Source: Marivirga salinae (lineage in GTDB: Bacteria > Bacteroidota > Bacteroidia > Cytophagales > Cyclobacteriaceae). Taken from it: 64,000 bases of DNA. How positions within the stretch are numbered: position 1 is the first letter of the stretch; each line of letters begins with the position of its first letter. The notes under the pieces are model-generated. The model did no database searches. It was given only the letters and a program-made list of their open reading frames with translations, and had not been told where the DNA came from. The DNA lies in NCBI RefSeq assembly GCF_030503855.1, contig NZ_CP129971.1, forward strand, positions 131,501 to 195,500, in the 5' to 3' direction. Position numbers and translations under genes: made by a program. Below are positions 9,363 to 18,721 of this stretch, in pieces.

Positions 9363-9866
9363 TTACTCTTTAAATTTTGAGCCGTATTGGTGAGTAATTA
9401 CTTCTTTATTCTCGAATCTAAGCTCAAAGATTTTATCGTATTCCTTTTCCTTAATTTCTTCCTGAGGACGTTCAAAATCCAAAGCTTCTATTTGTTCAAG
9501 AATAGTATTGCTATGACCTACCACTAAAATAGTGTCTGCATCCATTTTCTTCAATTGCTTTGCAAAATCTTCGAAATCTTTAGCATCATAGATTGAAAGT
9601 TCAAGATTTTGCTGTTCTGCTAATGGCTTTGCTGTTTCTCGCATCCGAACAAAATCAGTAGTGAAAACAGTATCGATATCAATATTTTTAAACCAGCTGG
9701 CTAAATCCACTGAACGTATCACTCCGTCTGTTGTTAGTGGTGGATCATTTTTAGGAACCATATCCTTTTCAGCATGACGAACCATATAAATAACCTTGTT
9801 TTCATTTTCATTTGAACAAGAAACTGCCAAAAATGCTACTAAAATAATCGCTATTAATATTCTCAT
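9363..9866 (-). CDS. Histidine phosphatase superfamily lipoprotein (SixA-like)
   Basis: 167 aa. It begins with a lipoprotein signal (lipobox LAVSC near residue 17) and then the phosphoglycerate-mutase-like fold: YMVRHAEKD holds the catalytic RHG-type motif as RHAEK, TDFVRMRETAKPL the second arginine region, and VVGHSNT the second catalytic histidine. RHAEK is common in the SixA phosphohistidine phosphatase branch. It starts 17 bases after the end of a histidine kinase gene and is probably co-transcribed. The lipid anchor places it outside the cytoplasm, so it probably does not act directly on cytoplasmic phosphohistidine; the substrate is open. Confidence 0.85.
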   Translation of the reverse strand: MRILIAIILVAFLAVSCSNENENKVIYMVRHAEKDMVPKNDPPLTTDGVIRSVDLASWFKNIDIDTVFTTDFVRMRETAKPLAEQQNLELSIYDAKDFEDFAKQLKKMDADTILVVGHSNTILEQIEALDFERPQEEIKEKEYDKIFELRFENKEVITHQYGSKFKE

Positions 9867-9883
9867 TTAATTCTTATTTAAAT

Positions 9884-11734
9884 TTATACTTTTGGAAATG
9901 CTACTATAAATTTAGCACCTTTTCCTAATTGACTTTCACACCAAACACTACCATTCATCTCCTCCACATACTTTTTAACAATAGACAAGCCTAAGCCTGT
10001 TGAAGTTTCGTCTCCAGTAGGCTGAGCAGACAAGGTCATATATTTGGTAAATAATTTCACTTTATCTTTTTCTGAAATCCCAGGCCCTTCATCAGCCACA
10101 TACACGTGGTGATATTCATGATGACTTTCAGTACCTATAAAAACTTGACTTCCTAAAGGAGAAAATTTTAAGGCATTGCTAACTAAATTTTCAAATACTT
10201 GTTTTAAGAAAAAAGGATCAACCATTACCATTTTTCCGCTAATAATTTGAGAAATATCAATCGAGATATTTTTAGACTTTGCCTTTTCCTCAAATTCAGC
10301 TACAGTTTCTTTCATTATCGCAGCCATATCTGTTGCACTGACCTTATAATTTAAGCTCTTCTTTTGAATTGATTCTAAATCTAAGATACGTTCTACCAAT
10401 TCTTTTAAATGAAGGTTTGAACTTTCAAGCTTTTCAAAAACTTCTAATTCCTCTTTATCCCATTTTTCGCTCTTAAAGCCCAAAATTGTAATTAAACCAC
10501 TCATTTGATTAATCGGACTTTTCAAATCGTGGGCAACAATGCCAATCAATTCATCTTTTTGCTTATTTATATCTGAAAGTTCCTTATTTTTTCTTTGAAG
10601 TAAATGCCGTTGGTGAGTAATCTCGTCTTTATTTTGGTTTAATTCATTCAATAATTCCTGTAATTGTTCACTTTTGTCTTTTAAAAGCACATTGTCTCTT
10701 TGTCTCATTCTATTTGAGCGAACTAATAATAATCCAATAATGATTACAAAAACAAGACCTAAACTAACAGAAATGATTATGACCCACTGTAAATCTTTTT
10801 GACGTTCAGCAGCTATTAAGCTTTGGCTTTGGATTTCCTTTTCTTTATTCAAAAAAGCGATTTCATCTGCTCGATCTGAAACATTATCTCCTGCAAGACC
10901 CCAAATTAATTCTGAATAGTCATTTCCAAGATATCTCCTGATAATTTTATCTGCCTCAGCACGGTATAGATAACTCTCAAAATAGTTCTTAACTGTCATA
11001 TCCCAGCCTTTTCCTAATTGATAAATGAATCTATATCCATCTCTCTTTACCTGGAACTTACTGTGTCTTTTTACTGGATTACCTTTTCCAATTTCAATCA
11101 CATAAAATGGCAAGCCAACAAAGCCCACCATTTCCTTATTCCGACTTACTAAACGAATGATATCCTCATCATTTGGAACATCTACATAGTTTAATTCTAA
11201 ATCAAATTTATTACTAAGCTTATCTAAATCATCTTTATAAGTAGTACTGGAAATTGTGGCAGCCTCAAAGCCATCAATATGTGTTTTCAAGGCTGCTCCA
11301 TCCTTTAGGTATGGTACCGAGAGGTGGGTAATAAAAACACTGACATCAGGCATATATGAGTATGAAAATCCAACCAACTTTGCTCGATCATCGGTTTTTG
11401 AAATGACTGATATTCCAAATGCTGGAACATCAGATTTATTTACATATTCGAATACAGAATCGAAAGTTGGAACTTGCTCCCATTCAATGAATAACTTTAC
11501 TGAGTACTTCTTTTCAATAAATCGAAGATAGGAATCCATCATTTCCTTTTCTATGCCCAATAAATTCCCTATCTCATCTTTATAAATAAAAGGCTCTATC
11601 GGATAATAATAAACCTTTACTTTACCTGATCCTTCATCAAGAATATCTTGAAAAGTTTTTGCTGACACAAAATTCCCTGTGAACAGAAATAAAAATAATA
11701 TGATGGCTGATATTCTCAAATAATTGTGTTTCAA
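9884..11734 (-). CDS. Sensor histidine kinase with periplasmic solute-binding (SBP_bac_3) sensor
   Basis: 616 aa. Parts in order: signal peptide (1-25), a bacterial extracellular solute-binding family 3-like region (about 35-275, with VYYYPIEPFIYKDEIGNLLG), a membrane span at 317-338, a coiled coil (about 343-396), HisKA with H402 in AHDLKSPINQMSG, and a HATPase domain with NLVSNALKFSP, DEGPGIS and TGLGLSIVKKY. It should sense a small periplasmic ligand and autophosphorylate. There is no receiver domain and no response regulator gene nearby. The start is TTG, directly ahead of the signal peptide. Downstream are a histidine-phosphatase lipoprotein and an SRPBCC protein. Confidence 0.92.
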   Translation of the reverse strand: MKHNYLRISAIILFLFLFTGNFVSAKTFQDILDEGSGKVKVYYYPIEPFIYKDEIGNLLGIEKEMMDSYLRFIEKKYSVKLFIEWEQVPTFDSVFEYVNKSDVPAFGISVISKTDDRAKLVGFSYSYMPDVSVFITHLSVPYLKDGAALKTHIDGFEAATISSTTYKDDLDKLSNKFDLELNYVDVPNDEDIIRLVSRNKEMVGFVGLPFYVIEIGKGNPVKRHSKFQVKRDGYRFIYQLGKGWDMTVKNYFESYLYRAEADKIIRRYLGNDYSELIWGLAGDNVSDRADEIAFLNKEKEIQSQSLIAAERQKDLQWVIIISVSLGLVFVIIIGLLLVRSNRMRQRDNVLLKDKSEQLQELLNELNQNKDEITHQRHLLQRKNKELSDINKQKDELIGIVAHDLKSPINQMSGLITILGFKSEKWDKEELEVFEKLESSNLHLKELVERILDLESIQKKSLNYKVSATDMAAIMKETVAEFEEKAKSKNISIDISQIISGKMVMVDPFFLKQVFENLVSNALKFSPLGSQVFIGTESHHEYHHVYVADEGPGISEKDKVKLFTKYMTLSAQPTGDETSTGLGLSIVKKYVEEMNGSVWCESQLGKGAKFIVAFPKV

Positions 11735-11876
11735 TTCTTAAAATAAACAGAAAGCCTCCATTAAAAAAAATATTAAGCCATTTATGGACAATATTAATCA
11801 AATGCAATCCTAGCAAGAAACTAAATTTTATTGAGAAAAACCGTTGGGATTTTTACAGAAAGGTACAATCTACTTG

Positions 11877-12518
11877 TTAATCGTTGTTATTACTAAAGTC
11901 ACCGCGCTTTATTGCCCTGTAAATTTCTACCCATGACATTGGGTTTAGTAAAGGATTAATTCTTACTGAATTCTGGGTTTGATTATAAAAAGCTTGTTCT
12001 TGAACAAACCATCTATGGTTCATTGAACCATCAGCGGGTAAAGATTTATACATCTGCTGAAGAGTTGCAGGATCTAAATTTTTATCCATATTACTAAATT
12101 CTTGAGGTAGACGAACGGCCAAAACAGCTTTTTTAAATGCTTCGGCAGTTGGAGGCATATTATAAACTTGAACCTCATCTAACATTTCTCTATCCTGCTC
12201 TAATTGGAAAATCACTTTTAAAGTAGAACTTTTTATTTTGGGCACTACATAGGTAGCTTTTTTAAAACCAACAGCACTGATAACTAGGCTATCTCCTTCT
12301 AATGCAGGCATGGAAAAGAAACCGTATTGATTTGTTGAGGTACCTCTTCCGAAAATAGGGGTATATATATGAACACCAGGTATTGCTGAACTGTCAGCGT
12401 CCAACACTACTCCAGTAAATTGAATTACTTTTTCCGGTTCATTCTTCTCTACTTGAGAGTAGGAGAAAAAAGACACAAATAACAAAATAATTAATATGGG
12501 AAGTTTTCTTTGAACCAT
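11877..12518 (-). CDS. Carboxypeptidase-regulatory-like (CarbopepD_reg_2) protein
   Basis: 213 aa with a signal peptide ending near FVSFFSYSQ. Residues about 33-115 form a carboxypeptidase regulatory-like beta-sandwich: IQFTGVVLDADSSAIPGVHIY, GTSTNQYGFFSMPALEGDSLVISAVGFKKA. This domain is found at the start of TonB-dependent receptors, but here no barrel follows; the rest is a polar tail with ALEAFKKA-type helices and a NPMSWVEIYRAIKRGDF ending. It is probably periplasmic or attached to the outer membrane. It stands alone, about 140 bases from the kinase gene and divergent from the ArsR gene. Role unknown. Confidence 0.75.
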   Translation of the reverse strand: MVQRKLPILIILLFVSFFSYSQVEKNEPEKVIQFTGVVLDADSSAIPGVHIYTPIFGRGTSTNQYGFFSMPALEGDSLVISAVGFKKATYVVPKIKSSTLKVIFQLEQDREMLDEVQVYNMPPTAEAFKKAVLAVRLPQEFSNMDKNLDPATLQQMYKSLPADGSMNHRWFVQEQAFYNQTQNSVRINPLLNPMSWVEIYRAIKRGDFSNNND

Positions 12519-12673
12519 ATATCACAAATATAATAGATTTAAAACTAAATTATTAACGATTGAGTTACTCTTTAGTTATTGATGCCAAAAATTAATTTAT
12601 AGATTATAATTTAAATTAGACGGTTAAAGTTCATTCAGCGTTTTGTACTTTTACTTTAGTAATTAATTAGCTT

Positions 12674-13057
12674 ATGAGGCTCAAGAACTTTACTTTAAAT
12701 TTCAGTGTACAATTCTATAAATGTCTTTCTGATGATTCTCGTTTACGTATGCTGTTTTTAGTCCATCAAAATCAGGAAATGTGTATTTCAGACTTGGAAA
12801 TGATTTTAGATTTTACTCAGGCTAAAACCTCAAGACATTTATCATTTTTAAAGAATAATGGAGTGCTAAATTCCAAGAAAGTTGATCAATGGGTGTTCTA
12901 CTATGTAAAAGAAGAGGTGAAAGATTTATTAGCCCAAACATTTAAATTCGTAGAAAAAGACCAACAATTACAAAAAGATTTAGAAACCTTTAAAGTAATG
13001 TATTCCAATAGAACACTTGCTTTAAATAAATTACACAGCAAAAAATGGGTGAAATAA
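12674..13057 (+). CDS. ArsR-family winged-helix regulator
   Basis: 127 aa. The winged helix covers about residues 12-85: FYKCLSDDSRLRMLFLVHQ, then the recognition helix in DFTQAKTSRHLSFLKNNGVL and the wing KKVDQWVFYYV. The usual metal-site motif ELCVCDL appears as EMCISDLE, with only one cysteine, so direct metal sensing through that site is unlikely. Its end overlaps the start of the next gene by 13 bases, so the two are translationally linked. The target genes are unknown; autoregulation is usual in the family. Confidence 0.88.
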   Translation: MRLKNFTLNFSVQFYKCLSDDSRLRMLFLVHQNQEMCISDLEMILDFTQAKTSRHLSFLKNNGVLNSKKVDQWVFYYVKEEVKDLLAQTFKFVEKDQQLQKDLETFKVMYSNRTLALNKLHSKKWVK

Positions 13058-13749
13058 ATACTTATAAACATATCTTCTTTGATTTAGACCATACGCTTTG
13101 GGATTACGAGAAAAATTCAAACGAAGCTTTAGGCGAATTATTCCTTAAATATCAACTCGATACTCTAGGTATAAGTACATGTGATCAATTCAATCTTTGT
13201 TTTGAAGAAATTAATAGCGCTCTTTGGAGAGATTATAATAAAAATAAGATATCTCGAGATGGAATAAGAGAACAGAGATTTTTGAGAATTTTGAATCAGT
13301 TCGAAATAAATGACAACGATTTGAGTGAAAAACTTTCTACAGAATACTTGATGCTATGCCCTACTAAACCACACTTAATACCCTACACTTTTGAAGTACT
13401 TGATTATTTAAAAGATAATTATCAACTCCATATTTTAACTAATGGATTTAAGGATGTTCAGAAATTGAAATTAGAAAAATCCAGATTACATTCTTACTTT
13501 ACAACTGTAGTAACTTCAGACAGTGCCGGTTACAAAAAACCTATGACCTCAATATTTAAATTTGCGATTGATAAAGCGGAGGCTAGAAAAAACGAGAGCA
13601 TTATGATAGGTGATAATCTTCAAACTGATATTCTTGGTGCAAGAAATTTCGGAATGGACACTGTTTATTTCAATCCAAAAAAAGAGAAACATAAATCAAG
13701 TGTTACACATGAAATTGATTGCTTAAGCCAATTGAAATCTATTTTTTAG
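13045..13749 (+). CDS. yjjG: HAD hydrolase, YjjG-type pyrimidine nucleotidase
   Basis: 234 aa. The HAD motifs are all present: FFDLDHTLWDYEKN (nucleophile Asp), ILTNGFKDVQ (motif II), SAGYKKPMTSIF (motif III Lys) and IMIGDNLQTDILGARN (motif IV). The HTLWDYE sequence is characteristic of the YjjG group, which removes phosphate from non-canonical pyrimidine nucleotides such as dUMP analogues and so cleans the nucleotide pool. It overlaps the ArsR gene by 13 bases. Assignment to HAD is certain; substrate is by family similarity. Confidence 0.88.
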   Translation: MGEINTYKHIFFDLDHTLWDYEKNSNEALGELFLKYQLDTLGISTCDQFNLCFEEINSALWRDYNKNKISRDGIREQRFLRILNQFEINDNDLSEKLSTEYLMLCPTKPHLIPYTFEVLDYLKDNYQLHILTNGFKDVQKLKLEKSRLHSYFTTVVTSDSAGYKKPMTSIFKFAIDKAEARKNESIMIGDNLQTDILGARNFGMDTVYFNPKKEKHKSSVTHEIDCLSQLKSIF

Positions 13750-13878
13750 CAGTTATTTTCTCAACCCAACTGAAAAAATTATTCAACGTATCATAGAATG
13801 ATTAAATTACAATTGGAATAATAATTGCTTACTTTATTCGAATATAAAAAATCATTATATCAATAAAATTGAATCAAA

Positions 13879-15780
13879 ATGCAGAAGATACTACTAAGCG
13901 CTTTTTTATCCCTCTTATTTTCGCTTCAACTCTTAGCTCAAGAAAGCAATCAGCCTAAGGATCCTGCATTTGGAATTGGAGCGGAAGCTATTATTCTTTT
14001 GGATAGTGGACATAGTGTTTATAATGAAAATTTTGAACTGATCTTCACTCACACTACTAAAATTGAAATTCTTTCTGAGGAAGGGCTTAGTTGGGCTAAT
14101 GTAATGATCCCCTACAGCGAAAATGACTCTTTACTATTTATTAAAGGGCATACTTACAATTTAGCTGAAAATGATTCTCTTCAAATAGATAGTTTGCAAA
14201 AATCAACCATTAAAAAAGAAGTTAATAATGGTATAGTGGAAAATTATTTTTCACTTCCTAAAGCTAAAGTAGGAAGCATAATAGAATATACTTATCAAAT
14301 AAAAATTGCTAATTGGCAAGAATTAAATAGCTGGTATTTCCAAAATGATATCCCAGTTATAAAGTCAACTTACACTACTGAGGTTCCCAATTACTTATTA
14401 TTTTATAAATATTTAGAAGGTTCTTTAAGCTTGGATAATTTTGACAGGAAAACTGTTAAAAAAATGATTAAAGAAAAGCAAACTGATGTTTTGATAGAAA
14501 ATTTTGAAATAGATAGCGTGCCTGCCTACGTAGAGGAAGAGGATGTGCCAGGATATGATTACTTTATCTCTAAAATAAAATTCAAATTAGCTGAATATAC
14601 CTTACCAGGTAAATCCACAGAATTCATACTCCCTCAGAATTATGAGGAATTAGCTTATAATTGGGCTGGTTCTCCTTATTTCGAGAATGTTTACAGCCGA
14701 AGTAGTTATTTACAAGATGAAATCGACAGAATATATCATCCTGAATTATTTAAAATAGATGTTATAAAAGGCTTTTATTTCTTCATTCGAAATAACTTTT
14801 CTGTAGACTTATCCTTTAATGAAAAAAGCTTAGAAGAAGCCTATAAAGCCAGAAAGGGTACGCCTCAACAAATCAACATGCTTTTAACAAAAATGCTTAA
14901 CCAATCAGGTTTTGACGCCTATTTGATTGCTTTAAGTTCAATAGAAAATAGACCTACATATCCAGAAAACCCCTATTTCGAATTATTTGATGTTTATGTA
15001 TGCATGGTGAGATACAATGGAGAAAATTATTTCCTAGATGCTTCCGATAAAAACTTACTATTCAATATGCTTCCTCCAAATTTCATTAACAATGGTGGTT
15101 TGGTTATTTCTCAGAAAGCACCAGGTTTTGTGCCTTTGGATTTTAATTTTGAGGATAATGAAATAGTAAATGCTGAATTTGAGATCTCAGATACTGCTAC
15201 CATCAAAGGAACTTATGAGGTAAAGAGAAAAGGCTATGCAGTTTATTCTTTTGACTCACGTTTTCTTAATAACAATAGATCATACAATGATTATCTGATT
15301 GAAACCATATTTGAAAATATGGATTGGAATATTAAGAAACATGAAGTAAGTGATGAATTTGAAGAAAATAAATATTTAAAAGAGCACTTAACTTTTGTGA
15401 GACCGGTGGATTCCGTTGCAAAAAATTATATGGAGATTAACCCTGTTGTCTTTAATGAATTTTCAGATAACCCTCTAAAAGATGAAAAAAGACAAAACCC
15501 AATCACTCTATATACACCACTCATCAGGAAAGCTAGTTATTCTTATGAAATTCCAGAAGGCTGGACAATTTTAGAATACCCTGCTGATAAAAGTATAGGC
15601 TTACAAGATGGGAAAGGAAAGCTTATGTATCAGTACAAAAAAATAGGAAACACCTTAAAAATAGAATATACCATTGATTATGACCAAGTGATTTTCATGC
15701 CAGAGGAATACCCTATGATTAAAAAATTCTTAGATATAGTTAGTGAAACATTAAATCAAAAAATAGTTTTAATTCGTTAA
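13879..15780 (+). CDS. DUF3857 protein with degenerate transglutaminase-like domain
   Basis: 633 aa with a signal peptide (MQKILLSAFLSLLFSLQLLAQ). The N-terminal half is the DUF3857 beta-sandwich (for example YHxYNEN-like strands, IIEYTYQIKIANWQELNSWYFQ), followed near residues 300-400 by a transglutaminase-like core. The catalytic triad is not intact: the Cys position is within GTPQQIN, the His position is within ELFDVYV, and only the Asp of YFLDASD is kept. The end is a DUF3858-like beta domain. It is probably a periplasmic or surface binding protein. Its stop overlaps that of the convergent gene by 4 bases (15777-15780). Confidence 0.85.
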   Translation: MQKILLSAFLSLLFSLQLLAQESNQPKDPAFGIGAEAIILLDSGHSVYNENFELIFTHTTKIEILSEEGLSWANVMIPYSENDSLLFIKGHTYNLAENDSLQIDSLQKSTIKKEVNNGIVENYFSLPKAKVGSIIEYTYQIKIANWQELNSWYFQNDIPVIKSTYTTEVPNYLLFYKYLEGSLSLDNFDRKTVKKMIKEKQTDVLIENFEIDSVPAYVEEEDVPGYDYFISKIKFKLAEYTLPGKSTEFILPQNYEELAYNWAGSPYFENVYSRSSYLQDEIDRIYHPELFKIDVIKGFYFFIRNNFSVDLSFNEKSLEEAYKARKGTPQQINMLLTKMLNQSGFDAYLIALSSIENRPTYPENPYFELFDVYVCMVRYNGENYFLDASDKNLLFNMLPPNFINNGGLVISQKAPGFVPLDFNFEDNEIVNAEFEISDTATIKGTYEVKRKGYAVYSFDSRFLNNNRSYNDYLIETIFENMDWNIKKHEVSDEFEENKYLKEHLTFVRPVDSVAKNYMEINPVVFNEFSDNPLKDEKRQNPITLYTPLIRKASYSYEIPEGWTILEYPADKSIGLQDGKGKLMYQYKKIGNTLKIEYTIDYDQVIFMPEEYPMIKKFLDIVSETLNQKIVLIR

Positions 15781-16802
15781 TTATGGTCTTTTAAATACTG
15801 TAAACTTTCAGCCACAACATCTCCCATCGTTTTGCAATTATTAAAATTAGGATGCTTATAATATTCAGCTAATTCCGCTTTCAAGCTAGCGATATTTTCA
15901 GGGGTTGAAATTACATCTTTTCGCATAGCTTTCATCAATTCTTTTAAGCTATGGTCAGATGCCTTCATTCTATTTACAATCAAAGAGCGTTCTTCTTTTT
16001 GATATTGCTTAACAGTGGCAGGTGTCATCAATTCCAAACCTAATTCAATAATTGGATTGTTCTGCTTAAAATATTGCGGCATATACACTGCTTTTCTGCC
16101 TTCATAGGATTGCTGATCAAAATCAATGGATTTAATTCGGTAATGGATTTCTTCAAAATCAGGTGTGATATCAATTACAAAATTACTAGAATGCATATCT
16201 CCTAACAATCGTACAAAACAGCGTTCTGTAAATTTCACAAATTCCTTGGCTAATCTGATTTTATTTAATTTATCATCATTCATATAATTTCTGATAAATT
16301 GATCTCCTGGAATTCCCGGAATATGCTCCTCAATTAATGTATCTCCATTTACGATATAACTCATCCTGTTTGGAGACAATAAATGTTCCAATTCTAAACC
16401 ATAGATTCGGGAGGCATCAGCTTTTTTTATGTAGAAATAATCAAAATTATCATTAATTTGATTCACTATCCGCACTCGAAAAGGATATGTGTTCCCATAA
16501 GTACAAGCATCTACCCTATCTACATAAAGGTGCTCCATTACAGACAAATCACCATCTGCCTTTAGGATAGCATAGATATTTTTTAATCCGTAGTAGATAT
16601 GCTTCATATCATCTTGAGGAAAAAACAAGGTTTCCCATAACGTATCATTATCCTCGCTATCATAAAGAGGAATTGCATTATTCGCCCTAGTTAAATCACT
16701 GTATTTGATTGGTATATCAAGTTGCCGACCATGATGCTTTAGGTACTTCACCAAATTATTACTGACCGGAAATATCTTCTTCTTTTTACTGATTAAAGCC
16801 AT
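15777..16802 (-). CDS. Kinase-like-fold protein of unknown function
   Basis: 341 aa with no signal or membrane span. I do not recognise a named family, but the middle has features of the aminoglycoside-phosphotransferase/Kdo-kinase-like fold: FYIKKAD (candidate ATP lysine, 126-127), LIEEHIPGIPG (hinge-like, 157-166), GDMHSSNFVI (catalytic loop with D202 and N207) and IKSIDFDQQS (metal Asp, 227-229). It ends 33 bases upstream of nothing else on its strand; instead the LpxH-like gene precedes it by 33 bases, so the two probably form an operon. A sugar or lipid A-linked kinase is a possible role, by inference only. Confidence 0.6.
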   Translation of the reverse strand: MALISKKKKIFPVSNNLVKYLKHHGRQLDIPIKYSDLTRANNAIPLYDSEDNDTLWETLFFPQDDMKHIYYGLKNIYAILKADGDLSVMEHLYVDRVDACTYGNTYPFRVRIVNQINDNFDYFYIKKADASRIYGLELEHLLSPNRMSYIVNGDTLIEEHIPGIPGDQFIRNYMNDDKLNKIRLAKEFVKFTERCFVRLLGDMHSSNFVIDITPDFEEIHYRIKSIDFDQQSYEGRKAVYMPQYFKQNNPIIELGLELMTPATVKQYQKEERSLIVNRMKASDHSLKELMKAMRKDVISTPENIASLKAELAEYYKHPNFNNCKTMGDVVAESLQYLKDHN

Positions 16803-16835
16803 ATTCGAATATAAAGCCTTTTCAGCGAAAATTTA

Positions 16836-17702
16836 TTATGCAGTCTTTTTTCGTAGGTTTATTTCTTCAGTTTTCTCAGTAGATTTAGGATTAAGATTGA
16901 TTTCTCCCATCTTTTTATGATTCGATTTATAGGCTGAGGTATCAGCATAATAAACTAATGACCAATTGCCATCCTTATCTTCTGTCAAAGCACTCATACT
17001 CTCCACCCAATCGCCTGAATTCATATAAATCAATCCTTCAATTTCTTTTAGTGCCGGCTGATGAATATGTCCACAAATGATTCCATCGCAATCTTTTATC
17101 TTCGCTATTTCAATCAATTGTTTTTCAAAATCATCAATATAAGAAACTGCTGATTTAACTTTTGATTTTACTACTTGACTGAGTGAATAATAAGGTAATC
17201 CTTTGCTTCTTCTATATTGATTATATTTGGAATTAACCCACAATAAAAAAGTATAACCCACATCTCCCAATTTGGCTACCCATTTAAGATTAGTGGTAAT
17301 GGAATCAAAAACATCACCATGTACAACATAGAATTTCTTACCATTGCTTTCGATCATTAAATCTCTTTTAATAGTAAGATTACCCACTTTGAAAGGAAGA
17401 ACTTGATCTAGGAAATCATCATGATTTCCTCTAAGATAAATGACCTCAGTTTTATGTTCCTCAATCATTTTTAGGATTCGGTTGAAAAAACGAGTGTGTT
17501 TTCTTTTCCAAGTGCCATATTTTTTGAGTTGCCATCCATCAATAATATCTCCATTCAATATTAATCTGTCGCAACTGCATTGCTTCAAGAATTTAACTAA
17601 TTCTTTTGCCTTGGAGCCTTTCGTACCAAGATGTACATTGGATATAACTAAAGTTTTGTAGTGTGTTATCATGACCTTCGTTGGTTTCCTAAAGGTCATC
17701 AT
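16836..17702 (-). CDS. LpxH-like metallophosphoesterase (UDP-2,3-diacylglucosamine diphosphatase family)
   Basis: 288 aa. Calcineurin-like metallophosphoesterase with GDIIDGW, YLRGNHDDFL, VVHGDVFD and GHIHQP in order, in the arrangement of Bacteroidota proteins annotated as UDP-2,3-diacylglucosamine diphosphatase, which release lipid X for lipid A synthesis. The first metal motif, normally SDVHLG, reads SNVHLG here (AAT codon), so the first metal ligand Asp is Asn. The true start is probably the ATG at 17672 (residue 11, MITHYKTLVIS), which matches the family N-terminus better than the MMTF start at 17702. It precedes a kinase-like gene by 33 bases. Confidence 0.82.
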   Translation of the reverse strand: MMTFRKPTKVMITHYKTLVISNVHLGTKGSKAKELVKFLKQCSCDRLILNGDIIDGWQLKKYGTWKRKHTRFFNRILKMIEEHKTEVIYLRGNHDDFLDQVLPFKVGNLTIKRDLMIESNGKKFYVVHGDVFDSITTNLKWVAKLGDVGYTFLLWVNSKYNQYRRSKGLPYYSLSQVVKSKVKSAVSYIDDFEKQLIEIAKIKDCDGIICGHIHQPALKEIEGLIYMNSGDWVESMSALTEDKDGNWSLVYYADTSAYKSNHKKMGEINLNPKSTEKTEEINLRKKTA

Positions 17703-17857
17703 TGATTATTAATCCATTTTTAAGTCGTTGTTAAACAATTAAAAAGGATTTAAGCTAATCTTCAGCTTAAATAACATTGGTATAAAAATCAATCAACATT
17801 AAATTAACAATGAAGAATTGAAATTGAGGTGTTTTTAGACAGAACCTAATTAGAATA

Positions 17858-18721
17858 TTATTCTCTTTTTTTAATAATAAGGCTTCTTCTTTGAACTGAA
17901 CTAAATTGAATAAATCCTAAAGGTTCATTCTCTGGATTCGTGAGATTTTTAATATTCGTTGATGGATTTACAGGAGGTGGACTAAAAACTCCCCCATCAT
18001 TGAACAATAGGTTTATAAATTCAACATAATATTGATAAACATCCTCATTTAAAGTATAAAGCTCCAGATCAACAGTATCCTTTTCTTCAAAAGATCCTGG
18101 AACTGGTAAGGATCGGAATTCTTTACCAAAAAATTCAGAAGTTAAAACAGAGTTAGAAAGTGCTCCTCTTGAATTTCTAAGCGTGTCATTTACTGTAATG
18201 TCTAATTTAAAATACTCTATACCTTCATTATTGAGCCTTCCGTTAACAAACATAAAATAGCCTTCACCAATTACTGGTTGTCCTAAATTTTGCAAATCCT
18301 CCTCAGATAAATAGTAAATTGAATCAAGAGTAGGGTTTTCTAATATTTCTCCCTTTGCTTCCAGTAATTCCCCATTTACTGAAATTTGAATTTTATATTC
18401 TGACCCAACATCTAGACTTAATGAATCAAAAGTCTGATATAAACTATCCTCAGAATTATAAATAAAATTACTAATTAAGTTATCCTTTGCATCTAACAAA
18501 CTTATTTCAGCATTAGAAACTGGTTTCATATTTCCAGTATCATAATAATTCAAACTTTGTGATATTTTTATTCTCTGAATGGAGTTTTTATCCACAATTT
18601 CACCTTCAATCACTAGTCTAGTTTCAGATTGTTCTAAATCCAAATCAATTACTTCTTGACAGCTCCAACTTAAAAGAACAGCAAAAACCAGACTCAATAT
18701 TTTATTTCTATTCGCTCTCAT
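17858..18721 (-). CDS. DUF4249 lipoprotein, partner of TonB-dependent receptor
   Basis: 287 aa. The lipobox LSWSC near residue 21 marks an exported lipoprotein, and EVIDLDLEQSETRLVIEGEIVDKN is the standard DUF4249 opening. In Bacteroidota these proteins are encoded just after a TonB-dependent receptor, as here, where the receptor stop and this start share one base. It is probably an outer-membrane or surface lipoprotein that helps the receptor handle its ligand. The ligand is unknown. Confidence 0.85.
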   Translation of the reverse strand: MRANRNKILSLVFAVLLSWSCQEVIDLDLEQSETRLVIEGEIVDKNSIQRIKISQSLNYYDTGNMKPVSNAEISLLDAKDNLISNFIYNSEDSLYQTFDSLSLDVGSEYKIQISVNGELLEAKGEILENPTLDSIYYLSEEDLQNLGQPVIGEGYFMFVNGRLNNEGIEYFKLDITVNDTLRNSRGALSNSVLTSEFFGKEFRSLPVPGSFEEKDTVDLELYTLNEDVYQYYVEFINLLFNDGGVFSPPPVNPSTNIKNLTNPENEPLGFIQFSSVQRRSLIIKKRE

